Shown here piece after piece: positions 36,450 through 44,955 of a stretch of DNA of 64,000 nt. Positions within the stretch are counted from its first letter, which is position 1. Every line of letters begins with the position of its first letter. This DNA comes from Algoriphagus lacus (GTDB lineage Bacteria; Bacteroidota; Bacteroidia; Cytophagales; Cyclobacteriaceae): the NCBI RefSeq assembly GCF_003583985.1, contig NZ_QXML01000005.1:1-64000 (forward strand), in the 5' to 3' direction. The notes under the pieces were generated by a model. The model ran no database searches, was not told where the DNA came from, and worked only from the letters and a program-made list of their open reading frames with translations. Position numbers and translations under genes: made by a program.

Positions 36450-37367
36450 ATGAAAAAACCATTCCTAACCCTCCTATTCAGCCTCTTCACTTGTATGGCA
36501 TTCTCCCAAAACCACATCCTTCCACTTTGGTCAGGTACCCCTCCGTTACAGACCGATATGGGATTGGAAGAAGAGGTTCGGCAGGAGGGCATCATCCGGA
36601 TCGCCAATGTGCAGAAACCAACCATTGAAGTTTACCTGCCGACCAAGCAAATTGCAACCGGTAAAGCAGTGGTCATCTTCCCCGGAGGCGGCTATGGAAT
36701 TTTGGCCTACGATTGGGAAGGAACCGACTTTGCCAAGTGGCTCAATGCGCAGGGCATTGCCGGAATCGTAGTTAAGTATCGCTTGCCGATCTCCAAATCC
36801 TTAACCGACCCCAAGGAAGTTCCATTAATGGATGCCCAGCGGGCGATCCGATTGGTCAGACAAAATGCTGCTGCATGGAACATCGATCCGGCAAAAGTCG
36901 GCGTGATGGGTTTTTCCGCGGGAGGACACCTTGCCTCGACCCTCAGTACCCAATACAACCATGAGGTCAATCGCCCAAAAGACTCGATTGATGCACTTTC
37001 TGCCCGTCCGGACTTCTCGATTTTGGTTTATCCGGTGATTTCCTTCCGGGATGCATCCGCACATTCGGGATCGAGGAAAAATCTCATCGGAGAAAATGCC
37101 AATCAGGAATTGATGGATCGCTTTTCCGGGGAGTTAAACGTCAATGCTGAGACTCCTCCCACTTTCCTTGTACATGCCCAGGATGACAAGGGTGTTCCGA
37201 TTGAAAACTCACTTTTGTATTACCAAGCCCTTCATAAAAACGGAGTGAAAGCTTCCCTGCACATTTATCCTACAGGTGGACACGGTTTCGGCTTTGGCTT
37301 GAACAAAGGCGCAGTGGAATCCTGGAGAGAAGTGCTGCTCGCATGGATCGAGGAAACTTTAAAGTAG
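36450..37367 (+). CDS. Exported alpha/beta-hydrolase esterase (BD-FAE-like)
   Basis: A 305-residue hydrolase with a signal peptide (FLTLLFSLFTCMAFSQ). The oxyanion-hole motif FPGGGYG, nucleophile elbow MGFSAGGHLAS (Ser156), Asp in HAQDDKGVP and His in YPTGGHGFGFG form a full triad. This type includes acetyl-xylan and feruloyl esterases and other carbohydrate deacetylases. Placed after the fucose genes and before a sulfatase, it may strip acetyl groups from a fucose-containing polysaccharide in the periplasm. It starts 30 bases after the mutarotase stop. Confidence 0.9.
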   Translation: MKKPFLTLLFSLFTCMAFSQNHILPLWSGTPPLQTDMGLEEEVRQEGIIRIANVQKPTIEVYLPTKQIATGKAVVIFPGGGYGILAYDWEGTDFAKWLNAQGIAGIVVKYRLPISKSLTDPKEVPLMDAQRAIRLVRQNAAAWNIDPAKVGVMGFSAGGHLASTLSTQYNHEVNRPKDSIDALSARPDFSILVYPVISFRDASAHSGSRKNLIGENANQELMDRFSGELNVNAETPPTFLVHAQDDKGVPIENSLLYYQALHKNGVKASLHIYPTGGHGFGFGLNKGAVESWREVLLAWIEETLK

Positions 37368-37490
37368 TCAACTGTCCACAGTCGACAGCCGTATCTGGTT
37401 CAAATTGGTGATTTCCTTTCTTTCAGGGTCTATTGAAAATTGATGTTTAATTCTTTCCGCTGTGGTCCATGGACCGTGGACCGTTGACTA
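37365..37490. repeat. Inverted repeat with GTCCATGGACC core
   Basis: TAGTCAACTGTCCACAG (37365-37381) and CCGTGGACCGTTGACTA (37474-37490) are near-perfect inverted copies (15 of 17). A GGTCCATGGACC palindrome lies next to the right copy. They fill the gap between the esterase and HAD genes; the left copy includes the esterase stop codon. This word type is a known intergenic repeat in Bacteroidota. Confidence 0.55.
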
Positions 37491-37497
37491 AAAACCC

Positions 37498-38193
37498 ATG
37501 CCTATAAAAGTAATAGCCTTCGATGCCGATGACACCCTTTGGGTGAATGAACCTTTTTTTCGCGAAGCGGAGGAAAAATTTACCAGTCTCCTGGAGGATT
37601 TTATGCCTCAACACGGGATCATGAAGGAGTTGTACCGGACTGAAATCGAAAACCTGACCCTTTACGGATATGGAATTAAGGGTTTTATGCTTTCGATGAT
37701 CGAGACAGCCCTACGCATAACCGATCATAAAATGCCTATTACCTTGGTTGACAAAATCATCAGGATCGGTCACGAAATGCTGGAAAAACCTGTCGAGTTA
37801 TTGCCTGGAGTGGAAGAGGTTTTGAAGGCCTTGAACGGTGACTATCGGATGGTATTAGCGACGAAGGGAGATTTGGTCGATCAGGAGCGAAAGCTCCAAA
37901 AATCAGGTCTGGAGCAGTATTTCCACCACATCGAAATCATGAGCGAGAAGCGGGTTGGTGATTACCAAAAACTAATCCGTCACCTAGATGTACAGCCGAA
38001 TGAATTTCTCATGTTGGGTAATAGTCTCAAATCGGATATCCTACCTGTTTTGGAACTCGGAGGCCACGGCATCCATATTCCGTTTCACATCACTTGGCTG
38101 CACGAACAGATCAAGCATGAAGTGGAGCATGAGCGATTTTACAAGGTGGAAAATATCGCGGAGGCGGCAGAGTTGATTCAGAAAATAGGATGA
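37498..38193 (+). CDS. HAD-family hydrolase
   Basis: A 231-residue HAD-superfamily phosphatase. Motif I AFDADDTLW carries the nucleophile and acid Asp residues, motif II is VLATKG, motif III is the Lys in KRVGDYQK, and motif IV is the GNSLKSDI loop. A helical cap (about residues 20-85) makes it a C1 subfamily member. It dephosphorylates a small phosphate ester; the substrate is unknown. It starts after an inverted repeat, ends 6 bases before the convergent TetR gene, and has no evident place in fucose breakdown. Confidence 0.9.
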   Translation: MPIKVIAFDADDTLWVNEPFFREAEEKFTSLLEDFMPQHGIMKELYRTEIENLTLYGYGIKGFMLSMIETALRITDHKMPITLVDKIIRIGHEMLEKPVELLPGVEEVLKALNGDYRMVLATKGDLVDQERKLQKSGLEQYFHHIEIMSEKRVGDYQKLIRHLDVQPNEFLMLGNSLKSDILPVLELGGHGIHIPFHITWLHEQIKHEVEHERFYKVENIAEAAELIQKIG

Positions 38194-38199
38194 GATTGG

Positions 38200-38844
38200 T
38201 TATCGCTTTTTAATCTCTTCAAACTGGCTTTTGCCTAAATCAGTGAAATAAGGATAATAGCACATAAAAATACTGTTGAGGTACAGGTGCTTTTCCGCTT
38301 CATAGTTTAATTCGCGTTGATAGGTCCTAATCGTCATGACCCAATTGGTGAACACTGACAAGTGCTGAAAGAGGAAAATTTCATAGTTGGAAGGCTCGAT
38401 AATTTCGGGCTTGAGAATCCCCGATGAAATCATCAGATTGACCAAACCCAAAACTTCCTTACCATTTTCGGCATAGCTTTTTTGAAGTTGGGTAGAAAAT
38501 CCTAGCTCGGAAACAGGCGCTACCACCGTGTAATAAATTACACAGCGAAATTGGTACTGATTGTCCATGATTTGGGAAAAAAGCGCTGCAACCTGAAAAA
38601 GACTATAATCATTTGACCAGTCAAATTGTCGGACAGTTTTTTGAAATGCTTGGTCATAGGATTCCGAAAGCGCGACAAATAGCTGGTCCTTGGTTGGAAA
38701 ATAGTTCGTAATCCGACCTTTGGTGATTCCCATTTTTATAGCCAATTGGTCCAAGGTCAGCAATAAGCCCTCCTCGTTCATGATACTACGGGTGAGATCC
38801 AATATTCTCGCCCGCATCTCCACGCCTTTTTTATAATTCCCCAT
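38200..38844 (-). CDS. TetR/AcrR-family regulator
   Basis: A 214-residue repressor. The N-terminal DNA-binding domain has the HTH in DQLAIKMGITKGRITNYFPTKDQLF (residues 27-51); the remainder is the all-helical ligand domain. It is divergent from the sulfatase gene across 67 bases that hold the palindrome at 38851-38868, so it probably controls the sulfatase and itself. The ligand may be a product of glycan breakdown, but this is inference. It is unlike the two TetR genes at 46.5 and 51.4 kb. Confidence 0.9.
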   Translation of the reverse strand: MGNYKKGVEMRARILDLTRSIMNEEGLLLTLDQLAIKMGITKGRITNYFPTKDQLFVALSESYDQAFQKTVRQFDWSNDYSLFQVAALFSQIMDNQYQFRCVIYYTVVAPVSELGFSTQLQKSYAENGKEVLGLVNLMISSGILKPEIIEPSNYEIFLFQHLSVFTNWVMTIRTYQRELNYEAEKHLYLNSIFMCYYPYFTDLGKSQFEEIKKR

Positions 38845-38850
38845 AAAAGC

Positions 38851-38868
38851 AAAACAAAAATTTGTTTT
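38851..38868. promoter_or_regulatory. Palindrome between TetR and sulfatase genes
   Basis: AAAACAAA and TTTGTTTT are exact inverted arms with an AA spacer, seven bases upstream of the TetR start and 43 before the sulfatase start. It suits a TetR operator, though the A/T-rich content weakens the case. Confidence 0.4.
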
Positions 38869-38911
38869 TAATATTTAAATTTAATCCATCCATCCTGTTA
38901 AGTGGCTATCT

Positions 38912-40426
38912 ATGAACAAAACTATCAATTTGATTCTTGGAATTTTTCTTTTTGCACTTGGCTTAGTGCAAGCCCAACAGAAAAAGCAAAACGAAAAGCC
39001 CAATATCCTGCTAATCTGCACGGATGATGTGGGAATGTGGAATATCGGAGCTTACAGCCATGGGATGATGGTTCCTACTCCAAATATTGACCGTTTGGCT
39101 AAAGAAGGAATGCTTTTCACCGATCACTATTCTGCTCCTACTTGCACTCCCGGCAGAGCGATGATGATCACCGGACAGCTCCCCATCCGAACCGGCTTGA
39201 CCACAGTAGGAATGCCGGGTTCACCTATTGGATTGGATAAACGGGACCCAACCCTCGCCGAGGTATTGAAAAAATTAGGATACAAAACCGCACAATTTGG
39301 TAAAAACCACCTTGGAGACCGAAATGAACATCTCCCCACTGTCCATGGATTCGATGAGTTTTATGGAAATCTCTACCACCTCAATACAGAGGAGGAGCCT
39401 TTCTTGAAGACTTGGCCTAATGATCCTGATTTCAATCAGCGGTATCGACCAAGAGGTGTTTTGGATACCAAAGCCACTGACTTTGATGATCCCACTGCGG
39501 ATCCAAGATTTGGTCGAATTGGTAAACAAATTATTAAAGACACCGGACCACTTGACCCCAAGCGTATGGAAACAGTGGATGATGAATTCACCGCAAAAAC
39601 GAAGTCTTTTATGGAAGCATCGGTTAAAGAGGATAAGCCATTTTTTATTTGGCACAATCCTACCCGCATGCACATTTACACCCATCTAAGACCCGAACGA
39701 AGGCAACTAGCAACTCCTTATTCCTCAGAATTTGATCTCTATGGCTCTGGGATGATGGAATTGGATATGCAGGTTGGTGAACTGCTTGACCATTTGAAAA
39801 AATTGGGAATCGTTGAAAATACCATTGTCATATTTACGACAGATAATGGACCAATGACCGACTGGTATCCAGATGCCGGCGTGTCGCCATTTAGAGGAGA
39901 AAAGGCTACTACCTGGGAAGGAGGAGTTAGAGTTCCATTGCTGATTCGTTGGCCCGAAAAAATAAAAGCCAGGAAGGTTTCAAACGGAATCCAAGATCAC
40001 ACCGATTTATTCACCACCCTTGCTGCAGCTGCAGGGGCCAGCCAAGTGGCCACTGATTTGGAAAAGTCTCATCAGGTTTACATCGATGGTGTCAATAATT
40101 TGGCTCACTGGACCGGAGATCAACCTTCCTCCAGGAACTTTGAAATATACTACAACGAAAGTGAGCTTACCGCTGTCCGAATTGGGCCTTGGAAATCCCA
40201 CTTAGCGCAACGAGATGGTTTTTTTGATTACAACAGACCCAGTGCCTTATTATTCAATCTTCGTCAGGATCCTTTTGAACGTCAGGACGGATGGAAATCC
40301 AGGGAGTTGGCAATGAAGCTGGGAATCGCTTGGGGAGGTCAGATTCAGGATGTTCTAAGAAAACACTATGAAACCCTCGAAAAGTACCCTCCAAGACAAA
40401 AAGGAGCTTCCTTGAGAGCAAAATGA
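38912..40426 (+). CDS. Exported arylsulfatase, formylglycine type
   Basis: A 504-residue type I sulfatase (S1 family) with a signal peptide (LILGIFLFALGLVQAQQ). Metal-binding DDVGMWN is at the N-terminus. The sulfatase signature PTCTPGRAMMITGQ has Cys78 in CTPGR, which must be converted to formylglycine by a maturase not encoded here. GKNHLGD and the FTTDNGPMTDW metal loop complete the site. It should remove sulfate esters from a carbohydrate in the periplasm. With the fucose genes upstream, a fucoidan or other sulfated fucose-containing glycan is a reasonable substrate. No polysaccharide-utilisation SusCD pair is present. Confidence 0.92.
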   Translation: MNKTINLILGIFLFALGLVQAQQKKQNEKPNILLICTDDVGMWNIGAYSHGMMVPTPNIDRLAKEGMLFTDHYSAPTCTPGRAMMITGQLPIRTGLTTVGMPGSPIGLDKRDPTLAEVLKKLGYKTAQFGKNHLGDRNEHLPTVHGFDEFYGNLYHLNTEEEPFLKTWPNDPDFNQRYRPRGVLDTKATDFDDPTADPRFGRIGKQIIKDTGPLDPKRMETVDDEFTAKTKSFMEASVKEDKPFFIWHNPTRMHIYTHLRPERRQLATPYSSEFDLYGSGMMELDMQVGELLDHLKKLGIVENTIVIFTTDNGPMTDWYPDAGVSPFRGEKATTWEGGVRVPLLIRWPEKIKARKVSNGIQDHTDLFTTLAAAAGASQVATDLEKSHQVYIDGVNNLAHWTGDQPSSRNFEIYYNESELTAVRIGPWKSHLAQRDGFFDYNRPSALLFNLRQDPFERQDGWKSRELAMKLGIAWGGQIQDVLRKHYETLEKYPPRQKGASLRAK

Positions 40427-40598
40427 TCATTTCAAAATCAAAACAAGAAAAGGAGAGATAAAATCTACTTGGCGTTAAGTAAGCAAACAACCAATGAGTT
40501 GAACAACAACTGACAACGTCTATCCAAAGAATACCAAACAGTCGGTGCTTTGGAGAGCAACGCAATACAGCATTTAAAGCACCAGATTTTAGTTCGAT

Positions 40599-42236
40599 TC
40601 AATTCTCCAACACCTGCTTCTCCTCAAGCAAAACCTTCCGCAGCTTTTCATACTCCAAATCCTGCACGGCCTGATTTCCATCAATCGCCAAGGCAGCAGC
40701 TGCGGCAGCGCTTTGTCCCAAGATCATAAACACCGGCTCCATCCGGATCGAACCAAAAGCCGTGTGGGAACTTGACACACAGACCGGCACCAGAAGGTTG
40801 GTGCACTCGCCTTTCTTGGGAATCAGCGTGCCATAGGAAATGGAATACGGCTGCTTGGGATGTACGCCTATGTCTCCTTCGTTTTGCACAAAACCTCCCG
40901 GAGTGACAAATCTCTGGGTATTGTGCGAATCCAAGGAGTAGGAACCCATTCCTACCGGCTGAGGCACTTCCTTAGCGCCAAGGACATCGTGCTCGGTCAT
41001 CACGTAGGCACCAACCATCCGACGCGCCTCACGCACGTAAATCTGGTGAGGCCAGTTGCCATTGTCAGTGAATTCATCGGCCGCCAATCCATAATTGGCC
41101 ATCTCTTTACGTACTTCCTCCGGCACTCTGGGATCATGGGAAAGAAAATACATCAGGCCCTTTTGGTAGTCCTCGTGGTCTTTGATGATTTCCTTTCTCC
41201 GCTCATAGCTTGCCTCCGGATAGTCGTAGTTTTTTCCGATGTAATCCGTGCTGAATGGCCCGTGATTGTTGGTGTCTGTCTTCAGATTTGGAATAGGGTC
41301 ATATTTCCAAAAGGTCTCTTTCCATCCTGCCGCGTACACTCTGGCTAGGAGCTCATATCTGGACGGGTCATAGTTTGCAGGTTTGGGAAACGGAACGCGG
41401 TTGTTGGGATTTCGGCTCAGCGCCATTCGGAAATTATAGGCCTGCAGTCGGCTATCCCCTTCCCCGTTTTTTCCGGGAGGATTGGGGGAGATTTCGGGCA
41501 AAAGTCCGCTGGTAGGATCCCCTGGAATCCGGTAAGCCGAAATAGAGTCCGTAAAGTAATGGTTGTGCTGAAAGACCCCAACCTGCACCCCATTCCATCG
41601 TTCTCCATACTGGGCATTGGGTTCCCGACCCACGGTGTAGCTCACCTTTGCCGCAGCCATCAAGTCGCCCTCGTAGGTGGCGTCAATAAAGACTTTTCCC
41701 TGGTAGATTTTTCCTGAAAGTGTCTGAATCGAAACGATTCTACCACTTTCCATTTTCACTCCTGATGCACGATTGAGCCACTCATTCCGATGGATATCCA
41801 GTTGATTTTCCCTGACGAAATCCTCAAAAACCCGCTCTGCAGCATGGGGTTCAAAAATCCACATGGTTCGGTTTTCACCGTCTATCGCCGGGGTCCCCTG
41901 ACCTTTGTTTCCGTATTCCTCCCGTTTTTGCCACTTCCAAGCCGAATCCTGCGCATAGTGGAGATACAGTCGATGGTAAAATTCTCTTGCCAAGCCACCG
42001 ATCACGGCTTTGTTTCCGGTATCGGTATATCCCAATCCTCCGGAGGATAAACCTCCTAGGTGAAGATCCGGAGAAACAACGAGTACCGATTTTCCCATTT
42101 TCTTGGCCTGAACCGCTGCGGTAATTGCCGCGGATGTCCCACCATAAATGACAATGTCTGCATGGAAGGTTTGGGCATTCAACCCCTGAAAACCTGCCAT
42201 CAGAATAAGTATCAACAGCTTGGAAATGAATTTCAT
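40599..42236 (-). CDS. Exported FAD-dependent oxidoreductase (PF12831 type)
   Basis: A 545-residue protein with a signal peptide (LLILILMAGFQGLNAQ). The FAD-binding motif ADIVIYGGTSAAITAAVQAK follows at once, then LGGLSSGGLGYTDTGN, the typical FAD_oxidored stretch. VFIDATYEGDLMAAA and the C-terminal AFGSIRMEPVFMILGQSAAAAA support the assignment. Members oxidise or hydroxylate sugars and related compounds; some are annotated as xanthan- or glycoside-linked. It is the last gene of an exported four-gene set with DUF6807, Gfo/Idh and TIM-barrel proteins, all on the minus strand. The substrate is unknown. Confidence 0.88.
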   Translation of the reverse strand: MKFISKLLILILMAGFQGLNAQTFHADIVIYGGTSAAITAAVQAKKMGKSVLVVSPDLHLGGLSSGGLGYTDTGNKAVIGGLAREFYHRLYLHYAQDSAWKWQKREEYGNKGQGTPAIDGENRTMWIFEPHAAERVFEDFVRENQLDIHRNEWLNRASGVKMESGRIVSIQTLSGKIYQGKVFIDATYEGDLMAAAKVSYTVGREPNAQYGERWNGVQVGVFQHNHYFTDSISAYRIPGDPTSGLLPEISPNPPGKNGEGDSRLQAYNFRMALSRNPNNRVPFPKPANYDPSRYELLARVYAAGWKETFWKYDPIPNLKTDTNNHGPFSTDYIGKNYDYPEASYERRKEIIKDHEDYQKGLMYFLSHDPRVPEEVRKEMANYGLAADEFTDNGNWPHQIYVREARRMVGAYVMTEHDVLGAKEVPQPVGMGSYSLDSHNTQRFVTPGGFVQNEGDIGVHPKQPYSISYGTLIPKKGECTNLLVPVCVSSSHTAFGSIRMEPVFMILGQSAAAAAALAIDGNQAVQDLEYEKLRKVLLEEKQVLEN

Positions 42237-42331
42237 GTCAAAAATTTGGGTATGTGGAATTCAAGATCGGACTAGCAGGATTGAATTAAGGAATGCAAAA
42301 TTCCTCCTCTCAATTGCTACGGGCAATCTTC

Positions 42332-43408
42332 CTATTTTGAAAATTCTTCAGAATCCGCATTCAACATTTGGTCTGAGACTGCTGAACCTGAATAAACAAC
42401 AATCCGATATCGGAAAGTGGTGGATTGTCCCGCTGCCAATTTGAAGTTCAACTCTTCCTTTCCGTTGCTGAGAGCCTTTTGACCCAGCGAATTTGCAGCA
42501 AACAGGCCATAACCCCGGGCATGCCAGTACGTCGGATAGCCTACATTTTTTGGGTGATCCAAAATGGCCAAAGAGACTTTCTCCCCTTTGATTTCTCCGG
42601 ATAGATTGGTCCATTTTCCACGGGTTCCCCATACGGCATCGCCTTCCAAGCCTTCACTGCTTCGGTATTTTCCGGTGACTCCTTCATTATTTAAGGTCGG
42701 CACTGCTGTAGCAATTCCATTGGCATCAGTGAAAATTTCCGGCTTGTCGGAAGGGTGTTCGAGTTCCCGCGCCACCCGGATTCCCAGCATTCCTTCCTTG
42801 TTGTCTTTCAGGGAGACTTCCTTTCCCTGAGCAGTCAGCGTAGTTATTCGGTCAATCATCCGTTTCCCGGTGGCAACCCGGAACACAAACGTGGTTTTCT
42901 CCTTGAGTAAAACTTCACCGTCAGGACCTACCCAATCCATTGCAACCTGGAGTTCAGCTTGATCTTTTCCTTCCTTGGCTTTTAGAATTTTGGTATGAAC
43001 GATGGTTCCATATCCTCCCTTTTTCTCGGCCGGAATCGCATCCGAATTGTTCCAAAAATCCAGTCCATTCACATCTCCATAATTGAACCAGAGTCCAATA
43101 TGGTGCGGATGATCTACCCGCTCTCCAGGTCGTGAGGCGAGTGGAAATCCCCGGGTCAGCTCGTTTCCTCCTTCAGACTTGATCGGATAAAGCACAGGTT
43201 TCGCAATCGTCTCCGGGTAGAGGTAAGCGGTAAAAAGCTCCCCATTCACCAAGACCTCCACTTTTCGTTCCGCATCATTTCTTACAAGCGTTACCGAATT
43301 GGCCATTTCGGAAGATGGGGGTTGATTTGATTTTTTCACATCGGATCCTTCCGAGAAGAAACTAAGCAACAAGCCGGCAATAATACCGGCTTTGATTAAG
43401 GTGTGCAT
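42332..43408 (-). CDS. DUF6807 (PmoA-like) exported protein
   Basis: A 358-residue protein with an N-terminal signal or anchor (LIKAGIIAGLLLSFFSEGSD). The family core is recognised by VDHPHHIGLWFNYGDVNGLDFW, the TPY-like strands and the HPKNVGYPTYWHARGYGLFAANSLG segment. DUF6807 is often named PmoA, but it has no methane monooxygenase function. It is found in sugar-utilisation clusters beside Gfo/Idh enzymes, and its paired His residues could hold a metal or act on a sugar. Its start lies 12 bases after the Gfo/Idh stop, so the two are co-transcribed. Confidence 0.85.
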   Translation of the reverse strand: MHTLIKAGIIAGLLLSFFSEGSDVKKSNQPPSSEMANSVTLVRNDAERKVEVLVNGELFTAYLYPETIAKPVLYPIKSEGGNELTRGFPLASRPGERVDHPHHIGLWFNYGDVNGLDFWNNSDAIPAEKKGGYGTIVHTKILKAKEGKDQAELQVAMDWVGPDGEVLLKEKTTFVFRVATGKRMIDRITTLTAQGKEVSLKDNKEGMLGIRVARELEHPSDKPEIFTDANGIATAVPTLNNEGVTGKYRSSEGLEGDAVWGTRGKWTNLSGEIKGEKVSLAILDHPKNVGYPTYWHARGYGLFAANSLGQKALSNGKEELNFKLAAGQSTTFRYRIVVYSGSAVSDQMLNADSEEFSK

Positions 43409-43419
43409 CTGATTTGATT

Positions 43420-44778
43420 TTAGTATTGGAATACTTTTCCTCCTGCCAATACTTCCTGATTGGCTTCGTCAAACGTCACAAACTGACCTGTGCGAAGTGC
43501 TGCCGTAGTCATGATATTGGCGATCGAGTGATTGTATCCTGCCATGACATCTGCGTTTGGCTTTTTTCTAGAGCGAACACACTCCATCCAGTTACGCATA
43601 TGGGCAGAGGTCATATCATCCGCGCCTGTGTTGGCTCCGGTTTCCACTTTTACCGCTTCACCCAATGCCATCTCCGGAAGCAGGTTTTCCTTGAGCCCCA
43701 TGGGTTCTGCTTGATTTTTTCGCAAACCTCCATTTGGAGAAATCATATTGGTATCCAAGTTGAGCTCTCCGGCATTGGAGTAATAAATCTCCTTGGTGCC
43801 TCCGGCGGAATTGGTAAATCTGGAAGAATATATTACCTGAAACCCTTTCGTTTTATCGTTCAATGGCCCATAATCAAATACTGCTGTCATGGTATCGAAA
43901 TTTTGGCGACCGTCCTTCCAAACATAAATCCCCCCATTCGCTGCTACACTTCTAGGATGCGGCAGGTCAGTAAACCAGTGAACCGTATCGATCTGATGCG
44001 CCATCCACTGACCCGGAATACCTGATGAATAAGGCCAAAACAATCGGAATTCCAGGTATTTCCGTGGATCCCATTCCGTCTTGGGACGATTCATCTGATA
44101 GCGATCCCAGTCTGTATCTTCTTTTCTGATCTGGCTGGCAAGTTCCTGTCTTCTCCATCTTCCAGGTTGATTGACATTCCAAGTCATTTCCACTGCCACA
44201 ATATCTCCGAATTTTCCAGCCTTGATAAATTCATTGGCTTGATGGTAGTTTACTCCACTTCGGCGCTGTGAGCCCACCTGAACGATTTTTCCTGTACGAA
44301 GCACGGCTTCTTTGGCTGCCCGATTGTCGGCCATGGTTTCGGCAAAAGGCTTTTCCACATAAGCATCTCTGCCCGCCTCCACAGCTTCTTTGCAATGCAG
44401 TGCATGTTGAAAATCTGCTGTACTGATGATCACCGCATCCACATCCTTCCGGTCATAGAGTTCTTCGTTGTTTCGGCAAGCGGCGATGTCCACTCCTGCT
44501 TTGTCCTTTACAAACGCCAAACATTCCTCTCTTCTCCTACTCCAGATATCCGAGACCGCAGTAAACTGAAAATTCATTTCCTTGGCATGGATCTGCATGG
44601 CTGGAATCAAGGCGCCTCGGCATCGGTCCGAAAAACCGACAATGCCGACATTCACCCGGTCATTGGCGCCGAGAATCCGACTGTAACTTTTTGGGGAAAA
44701 AGCCATTGCCCCAAAGCTGAGGCCGGCAGTGGTGAGTGCAGACTTTTTGAGAAAGTCCCGTCTGGATTGATCGTTCAT
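43420..44778 (-). CDS. Tat-exported Gfo/Idh/MocA-family oxidoreductase
   Basis: A 452-residue dehydrogenase with a twin-arginine signal (SRRDFLKKSALTTAGLSFGAM), so it is folded with cofactor before export. Rossmann motif VNVGIVGFSDRCRG, catalytic EKPFAET, and the WMAHQIDTVHWFTDLPHP and MRNWMECVRSRKKPNADVMAG segments are typical of the exported GH109-like/NAD-carrying subgroup. Such enzymes keep NAD tightly bound and catalyse redox-neutral sugar chemistry (epimerisation, or oxidation-elimination of glycosides). The neighbours DUF6807, TIM-barrel and FAD proteins support work on an extracytoplasmic sugar. The cytoplasmic Gfo/Idh at 21830 is a different branch. Confidence 0.9.
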   Translation of the reverse strand: MNDQSRRDFLKKSALTTAGLSFGAMAFSPKSYSRILGANDRVNVGIVGFSDRCRGALIPAMQIHAKEMNFQFTAVSDIWSRRREECLAFVKDKAGVDIAACRNNEELYDRKDVDAVIISTADFQHALHCKEAVEAGRDAYVEKPFAETMADNRAAKEAVLRTGKIVQVGSQRRSGVNYHQANEFIKAGKFGDIVAVEMTWNVNQPGRWRRQELASQIRKEDTDWDRYQMNRPKTEWDPRKYLEFRLFWPYSSGIPGQWMAHQIDTVHWFTDLPHPRSVAANGGIYVWKDGRQNFDTMTAVFDYGPLNDKTKGFQVIYSSRFTNSAGGTKEIYYSNAGELNLDTNMISPNGGLRKNQAEPMGLKENLLPEMALGEAVKVETGANTGADDMTSAHMRNWMECVRSRKKPNADVMAGYNHSIANIMTTAALRTGQFVTFDEANQEVLAGGKVFQY

Positions 44779-44789
44779 GGTTTATGGGT

Positions 44790-44905
44790 TTAATGATTTC
44801 GGATTTGTGGACTTCGAATATTCGTTATTCGGCATTCGATATTCATAATTAAATATTCTGTCTTCTAGGTTCAAGGTTCTGAGTTCGCTATTCAGGGTTC
44901 ATTAT
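44790..44905. repeat. ATTCG-word low-complexity intergenic repeat
   Basis: The gap upstream of the Gfo/Idh gene holds GAATATTCGTTATTCGG, CATTCGATATTCA, and further TTCGCTATTCA words. Composition and words match the repeats at 32030 and 36000. Confidence 0.55.
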
Positions 44906-44955
44906 CCAAAGCTTCCCATTCCAAAAACCAATTCACTAATGAATTAGTAACTGCT

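Noticed and set aside
42332..43408. PmoA as a methane-oxidation protein
   Set aside because: The name comes from automatic annotation of DUF6807; no methane monooxygenase subunit features are present.
43414..44025. 203-codon plus frame opposite the Tat-exported Gfo/Idh gene
   Set aside because: It is antisense to a well-supported enzyme gene; no motif or start context supports it.
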